A DNA stretch of 11,263 nt. Source: Bordetella sp. GTDB lineage: Bacteria > Pseudomonadota > Gammaproteobacteria > Burkholderiales > Burkholderiaceae_B. Of the stretch, positions 1 to 6,327 are shown piece after piece. Each line of letters opens with the position of its first letter. Position 1 is the first letter of the stretch. A program made the translations under genes and the position numbers. Below the pieces are notes generated by a model. It was not told the origin of the DNA. It saw only the letters and a program-made list of their open reading frames with translations, and did not search any database. The stretch is from assembly GCA_027450125.1 (NCBI GenBank), contig DAIDKG010000085.1:1-11263 (forward strand), written 5' to 3'.

Positions 1-1
1 C

Positions 2-268
2 AACGTACGCGTGCGCGTGGTATTGCCGGGACGCGCGCCTTCCACGCGCTTTGGCGAGAATGCGCAGGCGCTCATGAAAGACGGCTTTTCCGAACCCTAC
101 GACGCAATCGTGCAACAGGTCTTCGCGAACTGGCAGCAGGACGCGACCGTCACGCACGCATCGGATGTGGCTCAGGCCGTGTGGCTTGCCGCGACGCAGG
201 CGTCGAGTCCATTCATGATTCCCGCCGGCGAAGACGCCGTCGAATGGTACCGCACGCGCACGCAATAG
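2..268 (+). CDS. Short-chain dehydrogenase/reductase (SDR), C-terminal part only
   Basis: This is the 3' end of a gene whose 5' part lies outside the window; the frame is open from base 2. The first residues read NVRVRVVLPGRAPSTRF, which resembles the end of an SDR Rossmann core (the strand leading to the 'V.PG...T.F' segment after the catalytic Tyr-Lys pair). It is followed by a variable substrate lid and an SDR-like tail in which HASDVAQAVWLAAT matches the usual 'ped VA.ai.ala' helix and PFMIPAGEDAVEW matches the final strand. The cofactor glycine motif and the YxxxK site would be upstream and cannot be checked. An internal GTG at 11 could serve as a start but would leave only 85 residues with no nucleotide-binding domain, so a truncated view of a full gene is more likely. 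The substrate cannot be told. Confidence 0.7.
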   Translation, partial: NVRVRVVLPGRAPSTRFGENAQALMKDGFSEPYDAIVQQVFANWQQDATVTHASDVAQAVWLAATQASSPFMIPAGEDAVEWYRTRTQ

Positions 269-270
269 GC

Positions 271-339
271 GCCGGAGAAAGCCGGCTGACTGCGCAGGAC
301 GCGCATCGACATCGATACGTCCTGCGAGCGGCCGGCCGC
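271..339. terminator. Hairpin cluster between convergent genes, possible bidirectional terminator
   Basis: Three inverted repeats lie in the 94 bp between the stops of the SDR gene and the convergent zinc-ribbon gene. (1) GCCGG/CCGGC at 271-275 and 282-286 with a 6-nt loop. (2) A perfect 9-bp stem CGCAGGACG/CGTCCTGCG at 293-301 and 318-326, with a further inner stem ATCG/CGAT at 305-308 and 313-316. (3) A perfect 12-bp palindrome GCGGCCGGCCGC at 328-339. The position between two stop codons suits a shared terminator, but there is no clear T-run on either strand, so intrinsic termination is uncertain. Confidence 0.45.
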
Positions 340-362
340 CTGCTCGGAAAAACCGTGCCTGC

Positions 363-689
363 CTAGTTGTCGAAGGACTTGTGCACGCCGTCGCGCGACT
401 GCATGCCGAGCTTTCCTTCGGCGCCCATCGCATCCTGCCAGGCGATCATGGCGGCCGCGACGGCATCCTTCCCGCCGCTGAAGGCCAGCACGGTTTCACC
501 GCATGACGGGCAGACGCCGCCGAATGCGGCATGGATGCCGGGCATGCCTCGGGTATCGATCACGCCAAAGTCGGTGAATGACGTCTTGCACGCACCGCAG
601 ACCATCTTTGCTGGGCGCAATGCGTCAATTTTTTCCTTGGCTTGAGCGATGCGCTGATCCTGCGTGCCTCGATTCTTTGCTTGGCCCAT
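363..689 (-). CDS. Small four-cysteine zinc-ribbon protein, function unknown
   Basis: The protein has 108 residues. The N-terminus MGQAKNRGTQDQRIAQAKEK is a charged helix with the 'MGQAKNRGT' opening that I recognise from small uncharacterised proteobacterial proteins. The middle carries two CxxC knuckles, C31-GA-C34 and C60-PS-C63, spaced as in a zinc ribbon. The C-terminus is an Ala-rich segment that may be helical. I chose the ATG at 689 over the in-frame ATG at 707 because TGGAGAAAACA places a good Shine-Dalgarno (GGAG) about 7 nt upstream, inside the longer version. A nucleic-acid or protein-binding role is possible from the ribbon, but nothing specific can be said. It follows the EamA gene on the same strand after about 130 nt, so it may have its own promoter. 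It ends convergently with the SDR gene. Confidence 0.75.
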   Translation of the reverse strand: MGQAKNRGTQDQRIAQAKEKIDALRPAKMVCGACKTSFTDFGVIDTRGMPGIHAAFGGVCPSCGETVLAFSGGKDAVAAAMIAWQDAMGAEGKLGMQSRDGVHKSFDN

Positions 690-819
690 TGTTTTCTCCA
701 GCGTCAATTTTTTATTTCGATCCGGGCGACCAGGTCCGGCGCGGCAAAGCTGTCACATACTATGGCTGTTACTGAACAATCCAGGCTACCTCGCAAAGCC
801 AGCCCCGTGGCGGGCGGCC

Positions 820-1719
820 CTAGACCGCCGGCCCCTCGGGCGGCTCCTCCCGGATCGCGACGGCGATCGAACTGCCGACGATCGCGGCGATTCCGATGAT
901 GGATATCAGGCCCAGGCTCTCGCCCCACAGGAAAAAGCCGAAGAGCGTTGCCCAGACGATACTCGTGTAGGTGTAGGGCGCAAGTCTGGCCGCGCTGTCG
1001 CGCCGTACCGCGGCCGTAAAGAGCAGTTGCCCGGCGGTGGCGAACAGCGCCAGCAGCGCCAGGACGAACAGGCCCTTCAGCGTCGGCGTCCGCCATGCGA
1101 ACAGCAGGGAAATTCCGGTCAGGACAGCGCCGAAGGCGGTGAAAAAAAGGACGGTCATGCTTGACTCGTCACTGGCCTTGAGCTTGCGGATCTGGATCAT
1201 GGAAAGCGCGCCGCACAATGCGCTCGACAGCAGCAGGCTCGGCCCGATGAGATTCGACAGGCTGCCGTGAGGCCGGACCACCAGGACAATCCCGAGAAAG
1301 CCGACAAAGGCGGCTAAGGCATTTCGCGCGAGCATGCGCTCGCCGAGCAGAACGGGTGCGAGAAGAACGACGAAGATCGCCTCTGAATAGACAATCGCCA
1401 CGGCCTCGCTCAACGGCAGGTACGGCAGGCCCGCGAAAAACAGCCCTGATGCGCCGAGAAGCGTGAGCGCGCGTGCAGACTGCGCGCGAAAGTCGATCCT
1501 GCGAATGCGGGTGCCCCACGACCCGCCGCGAAGACTGACGAAAAAGGCCGGCACGACGCCGAACAGCATGCGAAAGAACGTCACTTCGTTTGCCGGATAG
1601 TCGAGCGCCACCGTTTTTCCGAGCGCATCGACGACCGCGAAGCAAAACATGGAAATCAGTATCAGGGCGATCGTCCGATATGGGCCTGTACGATCGAGAA
1701 CTGAAATATTGGTGCGCAT
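820..1719 (-). CDS. EamA-type drug/metabolite transporter (DMT superfamily)
   Basis: The protein has 299 residues, the normal size for a ten-helix EamA permease made of two five-helix repeats. Hydrophobic segments alternate with short basic loops throughout. The first helix holds the FCFAVVDALGKT motif, similar to the start of many YdcZ/RhaT-like DMT members. Repeat one ends at the ...LLGERMLARNALAAFVGFLGIVLVV segment, which is the typical 'E...' half-repeat signature. The second repeat ends with FLWGESLGLISIIGIAAIV. It most likely exports a small metabolite across the inner membrane; the substrate cannot be inferred. The ATG at 1719 is preceded by CGGAAGCGTCC, a usable Shine-Dalgarno. It lies 72 nt downstream of the GNAT gene on the same strand, so the two may be co-transcribed. 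Confidence 0.88.
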   Translation of the reverse strand: MRTNISVLDRTGPYRTIALILISMFCFAVVDALGKTVALDYPANEVTFFRMLFGVVPAFFVSLRGGSWGTRIRRIDFRAQSARALTLLGASGLFFAGLPYLPLSEAVAIVYSEAIFVVLLAPVLLGERMLARNALAAFVGFLGIVLVVRPHGSLSNLIGPSLLLSSALCGALSMIQIRKLKASDESSMTVLFFTAFGAVLTGISLLFAWRTPTLKGLFVLALLALFATAGQLLFTAAVRRDSAARLAPYTYTSIVWATLFGFFLWGESLGLISIIGIAAIVGSSIAVAIREEPPEGPAV

Positions 1720-1791
1720 GGACGCTTCCGGTAGCCGCAGGTTCCGTGCCGGGCGCTGAAGTCGTCAACGACCGGCCGGCACAAGTTCCGC

Positions 1792-2307
1792 TTATGCCTC
1801 GATGACGTATCGGCGATCCGTCACGGGTGTCTCGCCGACATGACTGGACTGAAGGCCCGCGAAAGTCCAGCCGTTGTTTTCGTAAAAACGGATCGCCTTG
1901 TGGTTTCCTTCCAAGGCGTAGAGATGCACCCGCGTTTCGCCCTGTTCTCGGGCCCACGCGCGCACCGCTTCGATCATGCGCTTTCCGAGTCCGCGCCCTT
2001 GGAAGGCCGCCAGGACGTGAAGGCTGCTTAGCAGCGCGCCATGCGCCGGATCGTCGGCACTTTCAGCGCTTACAAAGCCGGCGGGCTCCCGGCCGACCTC
2101 GGCGATGAGGACTAGCCCGCGGTCTTGCAGCGGTCGGGAAAGGAGCGCGTCCCAGTGCGTTCTGTGTTCCAGAGCAACCCGTTCGCCCAGGTATTCGGCG
2201 GGCAGGAGCGTACGATAGGCGACGCGCCAGCTCGCCGTGTGCAACGCGGCGACGAGGGCGCTGTCGCCCGCCGAGGCGGCCCGGAGCGAAACCTCTGGAA
2301 TTTGCAT
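1792..2307 (-). CDS. GNAT-family N-acetyltransferase
   Basis: The protein has 171 residues, a single-domain GNAT. It transfers the acetyl group of acetyl-CoA to an amine acceptor, which is unidentified. The acetyl-CoA pyrophosphate loop is visible as Q103-GRGLG (motif A, Q/RxxGxG/A), preceded by the strand LSSLHVLAAF. It is followed by the helix KRMIEAVRAWAREQ, the strand TRVHLYALEGN and the C-terminal NHKAIRFYENNGW motif with the conserved Asn135 and Tyr142. The start at 2307 (MQIPEVSLRAA) is preferred over the in-frame ATG at 2400. The extra 31 residues of the longer form are not GNAT-like, would run into the mntH upstream region, and GGAACACAAA gives a fair ribosome-binding site at 2307. 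The gene is divergent from the NRAMP gene and upstream of the EamA transporter. Confidence 0.88.
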   Translation of the reverse strand: MQIPEVSLRAASAGDSALVAALHTASWRVAYRTLLPAEYLGERVALEHRTHWDALLSRPLQDRGLVLIAEVGREPAGFVSAESADDPAHGALLSSLHVLAAFQGRGLGKRMIEAVRAWAREQGETRVHLYALEGNHKAIRFYENNGWTFAGLQSSHVGETPVTDRRYVIEA

Positions 2308-2399
2308 TTTGTGTTCCAAAATCCGGATGGGCTGCAAGTGTAGCAAGCTGCCGGAGGGCGCCCTTTGGCGATCCTGTCCTCGATGATTGCGGGAAACCA

Positions 2400-2423
2400 A
2401 GTCCCGGTACGAAGGTCGGGACT
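2400..2423. promoter_or_regulatory. Inverted repeat upstream of the NRAMP gene, candidate operator or leader hairpin
   Basis: The arms AGTCCCG (2400-2406) and CGGGACT (2417-2423) are perfectly complementary over 7 bp. Two G-T pairs extend the stem to 9 bp around a 6-nt loop (2409-2414). The right arm abuts TAGAAT at 2423-2428, a good -10 hexamer (5 of 6 to TATAAT) 20 nt before the NRAMP ATG, although no good -35 is visible 16-18 bp upstream. The position is where a metal-responsive regulator would bind. It does not resemble the MntR or Fur consensus as I know them, so the regulator is open. Confidence 0.4.
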
Positions 2424-2448
2424 AGAATCCGCAATTTGCACCCCGCCC

Positions 2449-3765
2449 ATGCCCTTGCTTCCGACCACCGCCACCGCACCCTTCTGCCCCGCCGAGGTCA
2501 AGGGCAGCATCCGGATCGACGCTGCGTCCTCGCGATGGATCAAGCTCAAGCGCTTCCTGGGACCGGGGCTGCTCATCGCCATCGGCTACATGGACCCGGG
2601 CAACTGGGCGACCGATATCCAGGCGGGATCGCAGTTCGGCTATGCGCTGCTGTGGGTCGTGGCGCTGTCGAGCCTGGCAGCCATCTTCCTGCAGATGCTG
2701 GCCGCGCGCCTGGGCCTGGTCTGCGGCAAGGACCTGGCGCAAGCCAGCTTCGAGCGCTACGGCCGGTTCGGACGGGCGGTGCAATGGTTCACGGCCGAGC
2801 TGTCCATCGTTGCCTGCGACATCGCCGAGGTACTGGGCTGCGCGCTGGCCTTCAAGCTGCTGTTGGGCCTGTCGCTGCCCTGGGGCATCGCGCTGACGGC
2901 GCTGGACACGCTGATCGTGCTCGGGCTGCAGGGCCGGGGCTTTCGCCAGATCGAGGCGATCGTGCTGGTGCTGATCGGCACCATGGCCGCCTGCTTCGTG
3001 GCGCAGTGCGCGATGATGTCGCCCGACTGGCATGCGGTGTTCAGGGGGCTGATGCCCAACGACCCGGGCCATGATCGCAAGGATGCGGTGGTGCTCGCAT
3101 TGGGCATCGTTGGCGCGACCATCATGCCGCACAATCTCTACCTGCACTCGTCGGTGGTGCAGACCCGCAACGTGGTCGGCGGCACGCGCGGCATGATCCG
3201 CGACACGCTCGCGATGGTCCGCATCGACACCGTGGTGTCGCTGCTGCTGGCCACGTTCGTCAACGCAGCGATTCTCGTGCTGGCCGGCTCGGTGTTTCAT
3301 GTGTCCGGCCACACTGACGTGGCCGACATCGAGCAGGCCTACCGGCTGATCGCGCCGATCGCGGGCGGCGCGGCGGCCCTGCTGTTCGGCATCGCGCTGC
3401 TGGCCTCGGGCCAGAGCTCCACGCTGACCGGCACGATCGCAGGGCAGGTGATCATGGACGGCTTTCTGCACCTGAAGATCCCCTGCTATCAGCGCCGCCT
3501 GATCACGCGCGGGCTCGCGCTGGTTCCGGCGCTGGCCGGCGTGCTCTGGCTCGGCGATCACGCCGTGGGCAGGCTGCTGGTCTGGAGCCAGGTGCTGCTC
3601 AGCCTGCAGCTGCCGTTCGCGATGTGGCCGCTGATCCGCTCGGTCAGCGACCGCAAGCTGATGGGCGAGCATGCGATCGGCATGCGCACGCAGGTGCTCG
3701 CCTGGGGGCTGTTCGCGGTGATTACGGGCGTCAATCTGGTGCTGATTGCCAGCGTCGGGGGGTGA
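2449..3765 (+). CDS. mntH: NRAMP-family Mn2+/Fe2+ importer (MntH-type)
   Basis: The protein has 438 residues, the usual length for bacterial NRAMP. It is an inner-membrane, proton-coupled importer of divalent metals (Mn2+, Fe2+). Both metal-site signatures are visible: D49-PGN-52 in helix 1 within GYMDPGNWATDIQAG, and M226-P-H228-N in helix 6 within TIMPHNLYLHSSVV. The conserved LLASGQSSTLTGTIAGQ segment and about eleven hydrophobic helices complete the fold. The cytosolic N-terminus (FCPAEVKGSI...KLKRFLGPGLL) matches that of related proteobacterial proteins, so the ATG at 2449 is preferred to the in-frame ATG at 2365, whose extension runs through the likely promoter. No strong Shine-Dalgarno is seen. 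The gene is divergent from the GNAT gene and convergent with the catabolic operon (33 nt between stops). Confidence 0.93.
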   Translation: MPLLPTTATAPFCPAEVKGSIRIDAASSRWIKLKRFLGPGLLIAIGYMDPGNWATDIQAGSQFGYALLWVVALSSLAAIFLQMLAARLGLVCGKDLAQASFERYGRFGRAVQWFTAELSIVACDIAEVLGCALAFKLLLGLSLPWGIALTALDTLIVLGLQGRGFRQIEAIVLVLIGTMAACFVAQCAMMSPDWHAVFRGLMPNDPGHDRKDAVVLALGIVGATIMPHNLYLHSSVVQTRNVVGGTRGMIRDTLAMVRIDTVVSLLLATFVNAAILVLAGSVFHVSGHTDVADIEQAYRLIAPIAGGAAALLFGIALLASGQSSTLTGTIAGQVIMDGFLHLKIPCYQRRLITRGLALVPALAGVLWLGDHAVGRLLVWSQVLLSLQLPFAMWPLIRSVSDRKLMGEHAIGMRTQVLAWGLFAVITGVNLVLIASVGG

Positions 3766-3766
3766 G

Positions 3767-3794
3767 GCCGGCTCCGGTTCCGGAACGGTTCGGC
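3767..3794. terminator. Imperfect inverted repeat between convergent genes, possible terminator
   Basis: The 33 bp between the mntH stop and the convergent hydratase stop contain the perfect 10-bp palindrome GTTCCGGAAC (3777-3786), flanked by GCCG (3767-3770) and CGGC (3791-3794). The whole can fold into an imperfect GC-rich hairpin on either strand. No T-run follows on the plus strand, so evidence for an intrinsic terminator is weak and rests mainly on position. Confidence 0.3.
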
Positions 3795-3798
3795 TTCA

Positions 3799-4581
3799 TC
3801 AGGAAAAATGCACGGCGATGCAGCCCAGCCTGCCGTAGTCGGCATGCAGCGTGTCGCCCGGGCCTACCGCCACCGTGCGCGTGAAGGAACCCGCCAGGAC
3901 GATATGCCCCGCCTCCAGGCCGGTGTCGTGCAGCGCCAGCTTGTTGGCCAGCCAGGCAACGCCCAGCGCCGGATGCCCCAGCACCGCCGCGGACACGCCG
4001 GACTCTTCGATGACGCCGTTCTTGAACAGGACAGCGCCGACCCAGCGCAGGTCGATGTCCAGGGGCCGCACCGGCCGGCCTCCCAGCACGATGCCGGCAC
4101 AGGCCGCGTTGTCGGCGATATTGTCGACGATGGTGCGCGGATATTTGCTGCGTCCGTCGATGATCTCCAGGGCCGGGACGACATAATCGGTGGCGTCCAG
4201 CACATCGAAGAGCGTGACGTCCGGTCCGCGCAGCGCCTTGCCCAGAACGAAGGCCAGCTCGACTTCCACGCGCGGCACGATGAGCTTTGCGGTGGAGATG
4301 GTCTGGCCGTCCTGGAAAAACATGGAGTCCAGCAGATGCCCGTAGTCGGGCTCGTCTATGCCCACGGTGCTCTGCATGGCCTTGGACGTCAGGCCTATCT
4401 TGTGTCCGCGCAGCCGGGCGCCCTGGGCGATCTTGCGCTCGATGACGAGCTTCTGCACGGCGTAGGAATCGGCAATCTCCATGCCCGGGAACAGCTGGGC
4501 CAGCTGCGTGGTGGGCACGCCGGTAAGCTCGGCCTCCAGCATCAGCCCGGCGGCGCGGGCGCGGTCCTGGTCATTGAGCAT
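3799..4581 (-). CDS. hpaH: 2-oxo-hept-4-ene-1,7-dioate hydratase-like enzyme (HpaH/MhpD family)
   Basis: The protein has 260 residues and resembles the HpaH/HpcG hydratase over its whole length. These metal-dependent enzymes add water to a 2-oxo-4-enoate (or decarboxylate oxalocrotonate) in the lower part of meta-cleavage pathways. The hallmark stretches are GHKIGLTSKAMQ (59-70), EPDYGHLLDSMFF (77-89), RVEVELAFVL (104-113), LFDVLDATDYVVPALEIID (124-142) and DNAACAGIVLGGRP (157-170). The three metal-binding glutamates of this family fall at E106, E108 and E139. The ATG at 4581 gives this length and overlaps the upstream FAH-family stop by 11 nt; GAGGGG lies 8 nt upstream. A tandem stop (TGATGA) ends the gene. 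The in-frame extension to 4698 translates the FAH gene in another frame and was discarded. The true substrate may differ from the homoprotocatechuate intermediate, since no other hpa genes are here. Confidence 0.88.
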   Translation of the reverse strand: MLNDQDRARAAGLMLEAELTGVPTTQLAQLFPGMEIADSYAVQKLVIERKIAQGARLRGHKIGLTSKAMQSTVGIDEPDYGHLLDSMFFQDGQTISTAKLIVPRVEVELAFVLGKALRGPDVTLFDVLDATDYVVPALEIIDGRSKYPRTIVDNIADNAACAGIVLGGRPVRPLDIDLRWVGAVLFKNGVIEESGVSAAVLGHPALGVAWLANKLALHDTGLEAGHIVLAGSFTRTVAVGPGDTLHADYGRLGCIAVHFS

Positions 4582-5458
4582 GGGACACCCCTCGCTCCAT
4601 CGCAACCGGCTCGTCGGCCACGGGATTGGACAGCACGCCGATGCCGGACACTTCGACCTCCACCACGTCGCCGGGCTTGAGAAAGCGCGGCGGCACAAAG
4701 CGCACGCCGGCGCCCACCGGGGTGCCGGTGAGGATGACGTCGCCCGGCTCCAGGGTGGTCCAGATCGAGATGTAGCGGATCAGCTCGTCGAACGGGAACA
4801 TGAGGTTGGCGGTCGTATCGTGCTGCCGCTGCTCGCCGTTGACGCGGGTGGTGACTGTCATCGGCGCGGCGGGGTCGAAGCCGTCGGCGGTGGCCATCCA
4901 TGGCCCCATCGAGCCGCTCGATTCGAAATTCTTGCCCTGGGTCACGTTGAATTTGCCATGGCGCACCCAGTCGCGCACCGTACCCTCGTTGGCGCAGGTA
5001 AACCCGGCAATGTGGGACCAGGCATCGGCCGCCGCGATGCGGCGGCCGCGCCGGCCGATGACCATTGCGATCTCGCCTTCATAGTCCAGCTGCTCGGATT
5101 CGCGCGGGCGCAGCACGGCCTGGCCATGGCCGACGAAGGAACCCGCAAAGCGTGGGAAGACGCTCGGGTAGGCGGGCGCGGCGCTGCCGTCCTTGTACTC
5201 CTCGTTGCGATTGCCGTAGTTCACGCCGACGCAGATGATCTTTCCCGGGTCGGGAACGGGCGGCAGCAGTTTCACGTCCGCCAGGCGCAAGGTAGCGGGC
5301 AGGCTCTGGGCGCGACGCGCGAGCTCCTGCAGTGCCTGCGCCGCGATCGCGGCGCGCAGGCTGTCGTATCCCAGGCCGGCCAGGTCGACGATATCGCCGT
5401 CGCCGCGCAGCAGGCCGAAACCCGTGCGGCCTCGATGTTCGAAGGAAAGCAGTTTCAT
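4571..5458 (-). CDS. Fumarylacetoacetate hydrolase (FAH)-family protein
   Basis: The protein has 295 residues, the usual length for the two-part FAH-fold proteins (short N-terminal domain, then the FAH beta-roll). Members hydrolyse C-C bonds, decarboxylate or isomerise acylpyruvate-type compounds with a Mg2+/Mn2+ ion. Visible are ICVGVNYGNRNEEYKD (75-90), the metal-binding pair in DYEGEIAMVIG (E127, E129), GFTCANEGTVRDW (152-164), QGKNFESSGSMGPW (174-187) and the C-terminal LTGTPVGAG...LKPGDVVEVEVSGIG. The position usually filled by the third ligand, Asp (as in NDVSARD), is Glu158 here. The start at 5458 overlaps the upstream amidohydrolase stop as ATGA, and the 3' end overlaps the hydratase by 11 nt. 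With the hydratase next door, a 4-oxalocrotonate- or HHDD-type decarboxylase/isomerase role is a reasonable guess, not shown. Confidence 0.88.
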   Translation of the reverse strand: MKLLSFEHRGRTGFGLLRGDGDIVDLAGLGYDSLRAAIAAQALQELARRAQSLPATLRLADVKLLPPVPDPGKIICVGVNYGNRNEEYKDGSAAPAYPSVFPRFAGSFVGHGQAVLRPRESEQLDYEGEIAMVIGRRGRRIAAADAWSHIAGFTCANEGTVRDWVRHGKFNVTQGKNFESSGSMGPWMATADGFDPAAPMTVTTRVNGEQRQHDTTANLMFPFDELIRYISIWTTLEPGDVILTGTPVGAGVRFVPPRFLKPGDVVEVEVSGIGVLSNPVADEPVAMERGVSHAQ

Positions 5459-6327
5459 CGGTCGAATCCAAAGAGGCGGGCGGGGTTGTCGACCAGGATC
5501 TTTTTCAGCGTGCCGGCATCGCCTGCATAGAGCGCCAGTTGATCCACCAGGCGGCCCTCGTCGGGCGTGGGTTTGACCGAGACGGGATGGGGCCAGTCGC
5601 TGCCCCAGATCACCCGGTCGGGGTTGGCCGCGATCAGGGCCTGCGCCAGGGGCACGACGTCGTCCCAGCCATCGCCCGTTCTGGACAGTTTTTCGGTCAG
5701 GGACAGCATCACCCAGAAGTTGCCGCGCGCCAGTAGTTCCACCAGCTTGCGCCGGCTGGGATCGCCCTCGCCCGCTGCCGGATCGGCGCGGCCCATATGG
5801 TCGATCACCACGGGGATGTCCAGGTCTTCGAACTGCGATGCCTGCGCCATGATGCCGTCCGGTTCGGGCTGGAATTTGGCATACCAGCCCAGCTCGCGCA
5901 GGCGTGCGATCGACCGCCGGAACGCGGCCGGTTCCATGCTGATCCCCAGGCCCTGGCGGGTATAGCGCGCGCCGCGCACACCGGCATCGTGCAGCCTGGC
6001 GATGTAGGCGTCGTCGCGCTCGGCCAGGACGACCGCGTTGGCGCAGCCGCGGTAATTCGGGCCGGCAGCGGCCAGGCCGTCCAGCACGACCTGGTGATCG
6101 GCGCCGTAGGTCGTGGCCTGGACGATGACGCCGCGTTCGATGCCCAGCAGGCGATGCAGCGCCAGGGCGACCTCGATCGTGGCTCCAGGCATTTCGTATG
6201 CCGCGCCGGGGCGCACTGGATAACGTTCGACGGGGCCGAAGACGTGGAACTGGCTGTCGCAGGCGCCCGCGGGCAGCCGTGTGCGCGGCGCGGTGGGATG
6301 GGGCTGGAAGGATTGATATTGGGTCAT
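5455..6327 (-). CDS. Amidohydrolase, 2-pyrone-4,6-dicarboxylate lactonase (LigI)-like, COG3618
   Basis: The protein has 290 residues and is a TIM-barrel member of the amidohydrolase superfamily. Relatives such as LigI hydrolyse lactones of ring-cleavage pathways. The N-terminal strand motif is CDSQFHVFGP (23-32); later come VVIDHMGR (H177) and VIWGSDWPHP (D244). These correspond by position to LigI His33, His180 and Asp248. The first histidine of the usual HxH pair is Gln26 here. LigI was reported to need no metal ion, so loss of one ligand need not mean loss of activity. The start at 6327 shares ATGA with the RidA stop; the in-frame ATG at 6366 lies within the RidA gene and is less likely. 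The 3' end shares ATGA with the FAH-family gene. The predicted role is opening of a lactone formed upstream of the FAH and hydratase steps; the substrate is unknown. Confidence 0.85.
   Translation of the reverse strand: MTQYQSFQPHPTAPRTRLPAGACDSQFHVFGPVERYPVRPGAAYEMPGATIEVALALHRLLGIERGVIVQATTYGADHQVVLDGLAAAGPNYRGCANAVVLAERDDAYIARLHDAGVRGARYTRQGLGISMEPAAFRRSIARLRELGWYAKFQPEPDGIMAQASQFEDLDIPVVIDHMGRADPAAGEGDPSRRKLVELLARGNFWVMLSLTEKLSRTGDGWDDVVPLAQALIAANPDRVIWGSDWPHPVSVKPTPDEGRLVDQLALYAGDAGTLKKILVDNPARLFGFDR

Noticed and set aside
328..339. GCGGCCGGCCGC as a possible recombination or attachment site
   Set aside because: No integrase, tRNA end or matching second copy is in the window; a short GC-only palindrome is not rare at this base composition.
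1169..1957. 262-residue minus-strand open frame bridging the EamA and GNAT genes
   Set aside because: Arg-rich frame-shifted reading of both genes, which are themselves intact in their own frames.
2422..3672. 416-residue open frame antisense to the NRAMP gene
   Set aside because: The translation is an Arg/Gln/His-rich, low-complexity product without a recognisable domain. High third-position G+C in the sense gene removes stop codons on this strand, and the sense product is an unmistakable NRAMP.
3808..4680. 290-residue plus-strand open frame opposite the hydratase gene
   Set aside because: Gln/Gly/His-rich shadow of the HpaH-like sequence with no domain signature.
4481..5530. 349-residue plus-strand open frame opposite the FAH-family gene
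   Set aside because: No recognisable fold, and the minus strand carries conserved motifs through the whole stretch.
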